Below are positions 11,088 through 20,830 of a DNA stretch of 64,000 nt, piece by piece. The stretch covers positions 1,035,982-1,099,981 of the forward strand of contig CAADRB010000017.1 in NCBI GenBank assembly GCA_900708905.1. Direction: 5' to 3'. Below the pieces are notes generated by a model that was not told the DNA's origin, did not search any database, and was given only the letters and a program-made list of their open reading frames with translations. Origin of the DNA: Hymenolepis diminuta. Lineage: Eukaryota > Platyhelminthes > Cestoda > Cyclophyllidea > Hymenolepididae. How positions within the stretch are numbered: position 1 is the first letter of the stretch; the number at the start of each line of letters is the position of its first letter. The translations under genes and the position numbers were made by a program.

Positions 11088-14000
11088 CTGTAAGAGAAAA
11101 AACACCCGATGAACAACAGACAAAACCAATTAAACGGAAAGACAACCGTGAAAACTGACTGGCCACATATGGATACATACAGAGTATGTAGATCTATGAG
11201 AACAATTATGTTGGCTTCTAGAGTGAGGATCGACTACATGTGACTGCTAAAGGAAGGGTTAAACTAAAAACAGATTGTGAAAACATTCAAGCTAAGAGAA
11301 TACTTCCAAATATAGATACGCAATTCTACTGATTCTTACTTGCGATTGAGATCCATTATTTCGGTGCTCAGAATGAGAATAAGTTACATTTGGCTATGAA
11401 GGAAGAGGGAAGATACTTTTACGTATTAAAAATGGTACCTAAATGGACATGTTAAACGTACCATGTCAAAAATACCATATAGAGAAAATCTTAGAAGTCA
11501 CTTCAACAGATGAATCTGTTTCTTTGATAGCTCTTACCTGCAAGTGTGGTGAAGTATACTGGTGTCTCGATTGGGAATAGTTCAAATTTAACTGTTTAAG
11601 AGAAAAAAATACATCCACTTGACATTTTCAGATGAATTTGGGCAATTATTCAAAGTTATCTTCTTTATTACAACTATTCAACAATTTTTCTATGGGTAGA
11701 AAACCAAATAGTGCGATAGATACAGCTATCTGTAAGATACTCTAAGATACTATTTCTACACGTCTAATATGTTTTCTAACACATACTCGTGAGTGAGGCC
11801 TAGTATTTAGCCGACCTGAGAGAGGCTAGATTTGAATCTTAAAGAGAAATTGTTACAATCAGGGCCGCCATTTAATTTTCTGTTGTTTAAAATGAATATA
11901 TCTTAAACCGATTTCCAGGAATGAGAAAATAATCAGCTCATCGTGATAATTTTATGCCAAAACTGTCATCAGGCGGCGAAATAGAGAGAAGTGACATGTA
12001 TAAAGGTAACACGTAAACTAGGCTTCTAACAGATTTTACCTGTGGATGAAACAAATGACTGTTCACTTAATTGAAAACATTCCTCATTTGACTATTAAGT
12101 AGAAGAGAAAAAATTTAAGTACTTTATATAACCAAAACAAACACAGAGCTAGAACGGTTATGCATTTTTACTAACTCATAGCAAATCATACTGATCTCTT
12201 GATTGAAAATAGGCTGTACTTGATCCATAAATGGAAGACAGAAATGTCCTTTATGCATCAGACTGATACACAAGCCTAATAGCGTTCTTTACAAGAAATG
12301 TAAATATGTTTTTACTCCAATTCTTACAATTAGTTTGGTGCCTCAACTCAGAATAGCCCGTATTTGATTGCTAGGACGAAATATTATATGAAAATAGATA
12401 AATCGGTGTTATAAACTATGAGTATCGAAAGTGAACGTTATATGATGAATAAATACGGATAGACAAGTAAATAGCCCAACCTAAAATGACAAACAAGTTT
12501 CTACCCCTGGATGAGATATACTATACTGAGGTCTTGACTGAGAGTAGACTGTTTGAATTCTAAAGAGGACAGAAATGCTGCTTACGTAAAAAATCATAGA
12601 TATTCATGTTCGACGTGGAATAAATGTAAATTACAAGCTTAGACAGATTTTTACAAACAGATCTGAAAACGATGTAGAGTTCCACTCCGATGCTCTCACT
12701 CGAAACAGATTACATTTGATTCCGAAAAAGTAGACAGAAGTGTCTATTTCCTACAAAACTGACAGTTAATTGTATGCTAAACGTGGAGTACAAAACAAGA
12801 TTCATATAGCAGACAGAAGTGACCGACACTAACTTAGACACCAATCTCACAAGTATATCAAAAACATTTATATTTCTACTGAGTACTACTTGCGAATGAG
12901 AACAATTATTTTGGTGTCCTGAATCAGAGTAGTCTACATTTGAATACTATATAAGAGCATGGAAAGTGCTCTTGATTAATGGATAAGAGTTTAAACAAGA
13001 GACTTTGAAAACGAGCATCACATGGTGAAGCAGAGAAGACGAATAGACAAATAGCACAAATCTCTAATGACAGTTAGGCTTCTGTCATCTTTTCCAGCAG
13101 ATGAGACACTATATACTAATGTTTTGGTTGAGAATATGCCATATTTGAAGCCTAAAGACAAACTGTTCTCTATGTACCAAAACTGACAATCACGTTCAAC
13201 GAATATAGAATTCTACTCGACTCTTACACTCGAATGAAACCAACTATCTTGATGCTCTGATTAAGAATAGTCCACATTCGACTGCCAAAAAGATAATTTA
13301 ATTTTTATTAATAGATGAAAACAGATAGATCAGCTTAACGGAGAATATCTAAAACGAGCATTATAGACAAAGATGGGTAAATGGCAAAGAACTCGAAAGA
13401 ACAAAATTAAGATCTGAAACAATTCTCATCCACGAATAGGGCAAAATATTTCACTGTTCTCTCTCGTAATAGTCCATGTTTAACTGATCAAAGAAAAGAC
13501 GAATGTAAAAGTGTCCCGTTATTTCAATTACATCCACTTTAAGTATTAATTCTGCATAAATCTGCGTAGGTGACCCCTCATATCTGCACCTTAAAATGAG
13601 TATACACTTTTCATAACTGAGTGAAGGGATATACGTGTAACAGATATAGTCATCTTTAATAAATGAATACACCTTTCTACTTATTTTTTGCTTGCGAATG
13701 TGACCAATTGTTTCGGTGCCTTGATTCAGGAGAGGTAATACTTGGCTGTTAAAGAAGGAAAAACTGATGGCTAAATTGATCGCGTTAAGCGTGTAATGGT
13801 GAAATAGCAAAAACTGCTAGATAGATATTAAGCAAAAAACTAGCTTAAATGGTCTACTTCAACTCAGACATAAATGTGAATCTTTTACTAATAGCTCTTA
13901 CTTGCAAAGGTGCAGTATGTGTGTCTTGAGAATAATTTGCATTTGACTGCAAAAGGAAAAAAGTACGTAAGGATAAGCTATTATTTCAATTCAATTTTCC

Positions 14001-17000
14001 TCATATGCTAGCTTTGTATAAATTGGTTTGAATGACCATTCAATTCCGTTATACTTTTAACAACAAATTTTCCAAATTGACAATAGGCCAGCATTACAGA
14101 CACAGAAATAAAATGACCAAATATCATAAAATCGACTAGCAGTTGTAAAAATAGAATATTATCTTAGAAACTACTTCCCCAAACGAAGACGTTAGGTGGA
14201 TGTAGATATCAACCAAAGATTACCTGCGCATGAGGCCAAATATACTGTTGACTTGATTGAAAACATCTCTCATTTGACTGCCAAATAGAAAATATGTTTA
14301 TTTTTACAAAGCAAAGCAGGTAAGTCATCATTCAAATGTGAAATGTCAAAAACAGCCATCATATGAAAGGCATGTAAATAAAACGTAGAGACAAGTTACA
14401 CAAAGAGCTAAAATGCATAGGCATTTCCACTAATTCATACCGATGAATAAGGCACATTATATCGATTTCCTAATTGATAACAGGCTACAGCCGAATGCTA
14501 GAGTGGGAGAGGATTAGGAAAATTACTTTGCCATGTACCCCGTAAAATAATATATATATAAATAATATTATCTAATCTTCAAAATGATAGCCATTTAAGT
14601 TTGATAAGTTAAATAGCAGGGGAGCCGCATATAGACCTAGAGTAGCTACTTACACAAACGTAGACCTTACCTAGGAATGAGACCAAACATATTAATGTTC
14701 AGACTGATAATAATCTACATACGACTGCTAAAGGAAAAGGGAGGAAATTACTCTTCCATAAACCTTTACGAAGAATTAAAAATATTCAAATCAGGGGATT
14801 TTCCGAATTAACAACGCCATTGGTAGAACCAGGAAAATCAAAATGCACTCTACTCCACGGTGTCTTCGTTGGGGACCAAAGCAATGATATGAAGAGCTTC
14901 TAGTAGAATTTTGACATGAGACACTCTCTGACAAGCAGTTCTATATTTTTGTCCATTCCCGGCCAATATGTGATACCTCTGGCTGACATTTTCGTTCGAT
15001 TTACTACTGAATGACTAGGGTGAATAACTCGGCTTGAGTGCAACCGATGTGACAGCTATATTAAATAAAACCTCAAACAGGACTTGACAATAGATAGTCT
15101 TTCTTCATGTAACAGATGATTCTTCGGGACTCAGAACATAAAAATCAGGTTGATCTGCTACAAAACATTTTGCAGTACTTTGCTTAACATCCTAACAAAC
15201 GTAACAATTAAGTTCACCTTCCAACTTCAAAGTGTCACCCGAAGCGCTTCGGATTATATGGTTTGTCAGTTTCAGTGCTGGACAGTCCAAGGTTTTCCAT
15301 GTCTTTCTTGAAATCAAAGCGATGTCAGAAGCAGTATCCAATCACAAATTGATCTTTTTATCATTAATCATCGAGATTATATATTGTCGCCTATTAGGAC
15401 TTCTGTCTACACGGATTGACCTGACAACACTGAGAAAATTAAAAGATCCAGTAGGCCTTACAGCAATCTTCGACTGACACTTCATGTCGCCCAAGCCTTA
15501 CGCTCTTTTATGTCCTTTCTTTCCAGACACCGCAAACGTGATTTAAGTAAGGGCAGTCTCTTCAATAGTGCATGTCGCCACAACCAGCGCAATGACAGTT
15601 TTATTGGAAAATTTTGTCTGTTCCTCATCCCTGACGCTTGCACAATACTACTGCCATAAATATGTTCATAGGCATTCTGCTGGATTGTAACTATGTTAAC
15701 TAGGATGGTGTCCATTCCTCGATGTTCATCACCTAAATCCCGGAAGGTGGTATCATGATTTTCATCAAATCACAAAGAATTCTTACACAAATATCCGAAC
15801 AGCGGGAAACTCGAAGACTACAGAGGTAAAAGACGCTTAAAATGATCGTTTAAAATAGATTTGAGGTGATTGTTCAAAATTTACATTTACCCGAGTAGCA
15901 TAATCAATCTAATCCTCATTAGGCCTCTTAGTCAATATTAGACATTTGAAGCACTTGCATAATTCCGATGACTTCTCACCGAAAAATTCGTAGAGGATGG
16001 ATACTGCATCCGGTTCCACTTCCTTCAGACGAATGTAATTTTTAGCTTCTTGTGTTCGGCAGGCTGCAGTCACCAAAGTCTCCTTGGGGATGTTAGCTGG
16101 ATCTTTTCCGAACACATCTTTGAATTTACCAAACCAGTTATTAAAGGTAAGATCCGCCTCTGGATCATGATGAAATTCACTGATGTGCAAAACAATATTA
16201 TCAGAGCACAGTTTTCCGATTGCCCAGGGTTCCGGTTCAGATGCCTCGTAAACGGTTCCATTACTTTAATGAAATCTTGATGTTTCCCACGATTTGGCCA
16301 AGCTTATCTGTTTTCGAGGACATTTTTCACATTAGTTTTAAAATAATGAATTCTCTTTTAAAACCACGTCGCTAAATAATGTAATTTCAGCTAAAAATCT
16401 CAAAATATCCACAAAACGACAATGGAGAGAAGTCAAATTTAAAGATGTTAGAGCTTTATTGAACAGTATTCAGTTGCCTCACAAAAAAACGCTCTATGTA
16501 CAAGGTCATTCGTTAGTTCGAAATAACAATTTCATATTTTATTTTAAAAATAAAAGGGAAAAAAAGAGTGTTAATATCGTCAAGAAAATAAATTTAATGA
16601 TTTGCATACCCTTACTTTCATCTTCACACCATCCAATTTCCATATAATGATGACCTATGACATCAGAACGTGGTTATGTAAATCCTCGGTTATTCATTCA
16701 AAAACGGCTATACGTTTTGTGATTTATATTTCATAATTAAACCAATTCCCAGCTCCCCCTTGCGGTTAGAGCATTAAATAATGCATACCGTCCCATAAAA
16801 GATGCCACAAACTTGTAGAAAAAAAGGTACTCAAGAATAAGACCAGCTGATTTAGAAACAAAACTCACTTGAATGGGACTTGCCGGGAATGTCTACAGAT
16901 TGATTAAAATACGTATGTGGGTTAAGAATATTCCATATGCAAATCTTAAGAATATATTAAACCTGAAGAACATCGGTCAGCTCCTCTAAACCCTTACCAG

Positions 17001-20000
17001 ATATCTTGGGACACTACGGATGTTAGGGAGCATTGAAGAGTTACGAACAGGTATCTTGCCAATAAACTTAATGATACAGTAAAACGAAGTTCAAACTCAC
17101 TTGATGTTGGACTTGAGTGAGATGTTGAGGCTGAATTTGTGCTGCCGTCGGAAATCTTTGTATATTAGCACCACTAGCACCATTATTCACACCGGCAGGT
17201 AAAATTTCCCGATACATTCCCGGAACAGGCTGTTGCTGTTGCTGAGTCGTGACTTCTCGACTCACAGGCAGAATGAGTGGAGGCCGGTTGTTAGTAACAG
17301 GCTGCTGCTGTTGCTGTGAGGGGAGATTCGAACCTGAAGTTCTTCGTAGGACTTGTTGCTGTTGCGAAGCAACCACAGACTGTGATGGTTGAGGTTGCTG
17401 AGCGGTAACAGTAGCAGCCTGAGTGGAATTTGGCGCTGGTGTCTGTCGAGGTTGAATGGGGATGGGAGTTCGACAGAGAAAGGCGTGAGATTTATTCAAC
17501 CCGGGAATGAGAAGGAATTGCTGCTGAGTCACTGTAGCACGGGGATTAATAGATTGAAGTAAAGCTAATGTCTCTGTGAGATTATTTCCATCTACAAAGT
17601 ACGCTCTAGTCGTAGTTGCTGGCGCTAACAACCCACCTGTTGCGGTTGGAGAAACTAATTGTTGTGACTGAGACGACTGCTGCTGCTGGGGGATTTGAGA
17701 ATTCTGGGTTGTGATCGATTGTTGACGAGCTCCATCCTGAGATGAAGTGCGTTCAGCAGAAGCAGCGTGCTGTTCTGGGGCGACATCTGGGATAGTAGTG
17801 TTGGTGGTGTTATTACCATCATTACTACTTGCAGAAGAACCAGAGCGCGATGGTGTGACAACAATTTTGGCTTCAATGTAATTAGAGAAGATAGAGGGGA
17901 CTGGAATAGCACCTATAGCCCCGTTACTACCACTACCACCGTTAACTCCATGTTGAGGGGTAGCAGGTGCGGAAACACTATTTCCAGAGGGCTGAATTAA
18001 CACAGGACTAATCACACGAGGAGTAACGTTGTTTGAAGAAGACATTATCTGGCTTTCACCGGGAGGTCTGATATTGATGGGATTCGGCTGGTTGGGAACT
18101 GAAGATTCCGACGGCTGGCTTGTTTGCGACTGCTTTTGCTGTTGCTGTTGTAGTTTCCGCTTAATAAAATTCTTTTTCACATCAGCTAAGATTTTAGTTC
18201 TATGCTGAGCTTGTGATAGGCTACTGCTACTATCAACTACCAGTGGCTGACGACTGCTTGAAGCAGAAGATGAGGGCAAGGAATCACTTGAGAAACTGAT
18301 TTGCTGTAGAATTCTTCCTGTACTTACTGGTGTGCCCACTGATTTCCTTCGGTAATCCTGGGGAAGGTGGATTGGCTGAAATGGAAATACAAATTCGTAG
18401 ACTGGGCCTTAATAACCATAAGTACAATAAAATCAAAAACTTTATACAAGTATATTTAATAATGGACATAACTTCTAAAATTAATTGATACATGACAAAT
18501 TTGTAGCCTTCTATTACTTCCCATATACGAATCACTTTTTGGCCCATTCGCACAGTGCAAATACTGCTCTACATGTTAATTGCACACCTCATAAAATTTG
18601 ACGTGCGTTGGTGGAGCAGTGGTCAATGTGCTCATCTGCGAAGTCCGGAAATACTACTACTTTCGAAGAACTTGGGACTTACCACATTAGTAAATCAAAG
18701 TAAACGAAGGTAGCATTTACTGCATATGAAAAACAAATTAACCACTGGTATAAGACGAAATTAATCCTATCGAAGAGGATTGATGCAGTTGAGTCTAAAA
18801 TTCATGAAAGCTGGAAAAAACGGGGAATTATTTGTTAAACTAAAATTAGTCGGCTTAATCATCATAAACGATTGAATAAATGAATAAGAAAATGAAAACG
18901 AATATAGTATTACCTTGAATCTAAACACGGAGGGGGGATGTTTGCACGGAGTCAAACATTTACACTCGTAAGCTGCAGTTAATTACTGCTTCTGGTTGCT
19001 CACTTCAAACAAACAAAAAACAGGTTTATTTGACTTATATCGTGCGTGTGAGCTAAACTAACTGACAGGAGCAATCTAGCATTTGCTAAAAGGAGACAGA
19101 AGAGTAAAAACAGTTACCGTGCACGTTGCCGTTTCTACTTGACACCGTACTGCGATAAAAATGTAATAAGGTAGTAATGTCTAATACTTTAAGGCAGGCA
19201 TTCAGAAACCTACATTCTAAACAGGTGTAAAGTCTAAAATAAACAGGGCCAAATTACTACTAAGGTCAACATATAATTAAAAGGTTGGGTCAACCCCAGA
19301 GAAAATCCTAAAAACTGAATAAATCCACCACAAAGTTATTTATGGAGAAGTGACCAAAAATCTAATAAAAACGCACATTTTGCAGTAAGAGGGTAGATTC
19401 CAACTTGGGCATATTGAGCCTGCGCTTAGTGGATTGAGTTTTAGCAGGCTCTGTTGCAGTCTGACGTAAAACTACGGCCTGCTGGCGTTCTCCCCCTTCT
19501 TCAGCCGTTTTGCAGGAATTTGTCATGCTAGTCACCGATGGTGGAATTGCAGTTGATGGAGGAATTGAAGAATTATCAGAGGAAGTAGAATTAGCCGAAG
19601 AACTCGCGGGAACTGACTGACTTGAACCATTTTCCGAGTCCACTTTTGATCCTATGATAGGCTTTCCTGTGGCTATGGTTTGCTGTGACTCCTTTTCCTC
19701 CGTAATCTCCATTGGTTCTCGCTTAGTAAGGGCTGTTTGAAGAGCTGAGTGTGGGTTGCGAAACCTACCACCATTCGAATGATTAACTGAACCATTGGTT
19801 TTAACCACAGCATCCGTTGACTGCTAAAATAAGAAAACAAGATTAAATACCGCAAATGTAACACAATCAAAGTTTAGCCAAAATAGGCAACTAAAGGTCG
19901 GAACCAGTCACTATATTATCTAGAGGTTGGGATCAGAAAACAAAACTCACTTTTGTTGATAGTGATGGATGATTAGAGGGGATTTCTTTGGTAGTAGAGG

Positions 20001-20830
20001 GTGACTGGAAAGTTGATGTAGACTGAGAAGATGACGCGGCTAACAAAGGGGGAGAAGAAATGGGATTGGAATAGCGTTGACGGTTACCAACAGATTTTCG
20101 AAGACCCTGTCGGGAATTCAAGCGAGGAGAAAAATCACCGTTCATTTGGCGAGTTGAGTAATCCTGAAGAGCTTTGCTAAAGAACTCATTACGAAGAGCG
20201 GTTGGATGGATCCATAACTCGGGTTCCCCTGAAGGAATCGAAACATCTGCCGGGGGCTGTTGGTCGTGAATCGGGAGCAACTTCAGCAGCTTTTTTCGGG
20301 ATTCGATTGGTAAGGATTCAAAGGTTTTCATGTTAACAATCTCCTACATAAAAACGCAAACATATATAATGTAAAATATGTATGTAAGCATTATCCAAGA
20401 CATTTAAAAGCGATCCTCACACTCAAATTGACTTTGGTAAGCGCAGAATTTGGCAGCTCTAAATCAAAATTATCTAAGCTCCCGATATGTTTTCGCTTCC
20501 GACCGGTTCGAATCTGCTCCTGAGAGGACTTAACCTAGAAGAAGAATAATACGAATAAAAGCAATAGCATACGGATACATTGCCTTGACCGTGTTCGATG
20601 GAGAGAGAAATATTCGATTGCTGTGTGTTAATCGCCTGATCAACTTGATTCTCCTCGCTATGGTTCTGTTGAGCTAAATCCGTCATAAGACTATCCGTTC
20701 CCAAAGAGGTTCCCATATCACTATTATTATCCAAAGAAGAAGACGGCCGTAAGTAAATGCGTATTTTTGGTACATATGGAGAATCCTGCGCAGACTTGGC
20801 AGGAATAATCAACTTAGAGATAGCGTGCAT
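10833..20830 (-). CDS. ASXL: Additional sex combs-like (ASXL/Asx) protein, multi-exon
   Basis: ASXL proteins partner with the deubiquitinase BAP1 in the nuclear PR-DUB complex, which removes monoubiquitin from histone H2A. Exons read on the minus strand: 20579-20830, 20421-20534, 19951-20343, 19377-19823, 17101-18375, then micro-exons from 16892 down to 11181, and a last exon 10833-11087. All junctions listed are phase 0. The family is identified by a DEUBAD domain at about residues 110-185: LTKVNLSEIVNMKTFESLP crosses the exon 2/3 junction and is followed by a KKLLKLLP helix and the NEF-box segment TALRNEFFSKAL (residues 170-181). The next ~650 residues are Ser/Gln/Thr/Pro-rich low complexity, with a basic patch (KKNFIKRKLQ) early in the 425-codon exon. 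I see neither the N-terminal HARE-HTH domain nor the C-terminal PHD-like finger of animal ASXLs. The start ATG at 20830 is the first in frame with no good acceptor upstream, but an upstream exon cannot be excluded. The last intron region holds the micro-exon array and a gypsy remnant. Joining only intact exons gives about 1065 residues. Confidence 0.8.
11181..11243 (-). CDS. ASXL micro-exon (array, last before terminal exon)
   Basis: 63 nt, phase 0, beginning SHVVDPHSRSQHNC. Acceptor CTTCCTTTAGCAG and donor GTATGT. It is three codons longer than the standard unit because the usual donor position is mutated and the next GT is used. Confidence 0.5.
11340..11393 (-). CDS. ASXL micro-exon (array)
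   Basis: 54 nt, phase 0, encoding PNVTYSHSEHRNNGSQSQ. Acceptor ending CTTCATAG, donor GTAAGA. Fully open. Confidence 0.55.
11538..11591 (-). CDS. ASXL micro-exon (array)
   Basis: 54 nt, phase 0, encoding LNLNYSQSRHQYTSPHLQ. Strong acceptor TTTTTTTCTCTTAAACAG and strong donor GTAAGAG. One of the best-preserved units. Confidence 0.6.
12040..12091 (-). pseudogene. Frame-breaking micro-exon unit
   Basis: Acceptor TTAATAG and donor GTAAAA are present and the core (SNEECFQLSEQSFVSS) is open. The length is 52 nt, so inclusion would shift the reading frame. It is closely related to the intact unit at 14224-14277. Confidence 0.5.
12505..12559 (-). pseudogene. Frame-breaking micro-exon unit
   Basis: Splice-like sites CTCTTTAG and GTAGAA bracket 55 nt. 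In the gene's phase it meets a TAG, while another frame is open. Probably dead. Confidence 0.4.
12890..12946 (-). CDS. ASXL micro-exon (array), weak donor
   Basis: 57 nt, phase 0, encoding YSNVDYSDSGHQNNCSHSQ, the copy closest to the consensus peptide. The acceptor ATATAG is weak and the donor is GTAGTA rather than GTAAG, so use is uncertain. Confidence 0.4.
13228..13281 (-). pseudogene. Micro-exon unit with in-frame stop
   Basis: 54 nt with excellent splice sites (TTTTTGGCAG and GTAAGAG), but codon 7 is TAA in the gene's phase: SNVDYS, stop, SEHQDSWFHSS. Splicing it in would truncate the protein. It could be a recently dead exon or a poison exon. Confidence 0.55.
13692..13745 (-). CDS. ASXL micro-exon (array), GC donor
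   Basis: 54 nt, phase 0, encoding PSITSPESRHRNNWSHSQ. Good acceptor TTCTTTAACAG, but the donor dinucleotide is GC (GCAAAA), so it is either a GC-AG intron or inactivated. Confidence 0.4.
13902..13946 (-). CDS. ASXL micro-exon (array), short form
   Basis: 45 nt, phase 0, encoding SNANYSQDTHTAPLQ. Strong acceptor CCTTTTGCAG and donor GTAAGAG. Three codons shorter than the standard unit, so the length change kept the frame. Confidence 0.6.
14224..14277 (-). CDS. ASXL micro-exon (array)
   Basis: 54 nt, phase 0, encoding SNERCFQSSQQYIWPHAQ. Acceptor CTATTTGGCAG, donor GTAATC. Open. Confidence 0.55.
14441..14497 (-). CDS. ASXL micro-exon (array), long form
   Basis: 57 nt, phase 0, encoding HSAVACYQLGNRYNVPYSS. 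Acceptor CCACTCTAG, donor GTATGA. One codon longer than the usual unit at its 5' side. Confidence 0.5.
14671..14724 (-). pseudogene. Micro-exon unit with two in-frame stops
   Basis: 54 nt with a very good acceptor (CCTTTAGCAG) and donor (GTAAGG), but TAA at codon 11 and TAG at codon 18 in the gene's phase. The splice sites outlived the reading frame. Confidence 0.55.
14815..16300 (-). mobile_element. Ty3/gypsy retrotransposon remnant (gag-protease-integrase pieces)
   Basis: Read on the minus strand, the order is: a Gag piece (EFHHDPEADLTFNNWFGKF and FGEKSSELCKCFKCLILTK, 15909-16190), a CCHC zinc knuckle (CHCAGCGDMHY, about 15553-15597), an aspartic protease block with LDTASDIALIS (about 15309-15341), and an integrase zinc-binding/core segment with ITYWPGMDKNIE (about 14940-14980) and WSRVHFDF (about 14826-14850). 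This matches the K02A2.6-like group of Ty3/gypsy elements. Stops and frameshifts interrupt every piece. Reverse transcriptase and RNase H are missing between protease and integrase, so the copy is internally deleted. No LTRs were recognised. It lies in the ASXL intron in the gene's orientation. Confidence 0.75.
16301..16868. other. ASXL intron sequence, nothing recognised
   Basis: AT-rich intron DNA between the gypsy remnant and the first micro-exon. The plus frame at 16459-16647 is not supported by anything else. Confidence 0.5.
16869..16892 (-). CDS. ASXL micro-exon, 8 codons
   Basis: 24 nt encoding TFPASPIQ, phase 0. Acceptor TTTTAATCAATCTGTAG and a perfect donor GTGAGT, identical in form to the donor of the large exon above it (CAA then GTGAGT). 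It is not obviously a copy of the array unit. Such a short exon is at the limit of what can be called by eye. Confidence 0.45.
17101..18375 (-). CDS. ASXL-like gene, large low-complexity exon
   Basis: 425 codons, phase 0 at both ends. It starts PIHLPQDYRRKSVGTP after acceptor TTCCATTTCAG and ends TQVQHQ before donor GTGAGT. The composition is dominated by Gln runs (five or more), Ser and Pro, with one short basic segment (DVKKNFIKRKLQQQQQK). The final codon before the donor is CAA (Gln), as in several micro-exons. Confidence 0.8.
18600..18725 (+). repeat. SINE-like (tRNA-related) copy inside ASXL intron
   Basis: The head GGTGGAGCAGTGGTCAATGT followed by GCTCATCTGCGAAGTC is the clearest copy of the family's A-box-like region. 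The B-box part has decayed (AAATACTACTACTTTCGAAG). It is inserted antisense to the gene, between the exons at 19377-19823 and 17101-18375. Confidence 0.55.
18726..19376. other. ASXL intron 4, no further feature
   Basis: Ordinary intron sequence. A 7-nt candidate micro-exon near 18915 (GTTTAG-ATTCAAG-GTAATA) exists but is too short to credit. Confidence 0.4.

Larger units (their letters stand above)
11181..14724 (-). repeat. Tandem array of ~18 micro-exon + intron units
   Basis: About 18 diverged copies of a unit of roughly 130-330 bp (mostly near 200) follow one another. Read on the minus strand, a typical unit has a pyrimidine-rich acceptor (CCTTTNNCAG), then an exon-like core encoding approximately SNVDYSxSxHQxxxSHSQ, then a GTAAG donor, then intron sequence that also resembles its neighbours. 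The conserved plus-strand signature TTTGACTG (the reverse of CAG plus TCAAA) recurs near 11241, 11391, 11589, 12089, 12712, 12940, 13279, 13744, 13944, 14275 and 14722, among others. Eight cores here (11181, 11340, 11538, 12890, 13692, 13902, 14224, 14441) are open, of length divisible by three, and bounded by plausible splice sites. The rest carry stops, lost splice sites or lengths of 52 or 55 nt. Because intron sequence is repeated too, the unit probably expanded by tandem DNA duplication. Confidence 0.75.

Noticed and set aside
13451..13810. 119-codon minus-strand open frame
   Set aside because: It runs through two array units and the intron between them, so it is chance openness. Its end is the stop inside the unit near 13450-13483.
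11181..14724. CRISPR-like array
   Set aside because: Repeat units are diverged, about 200 bp, and carry splice signals in a eukaryotic gene; not a CRISPR.
16998..17013. 16-nt candidate micro-exon on the minus strand (CCGTAG acceptor, GTAAGG donor)
   Set aside because: The sites are good but the length is not a multiple of three, so it would shift the frame between 17101-18375 and the other micro-exons; likely chance.
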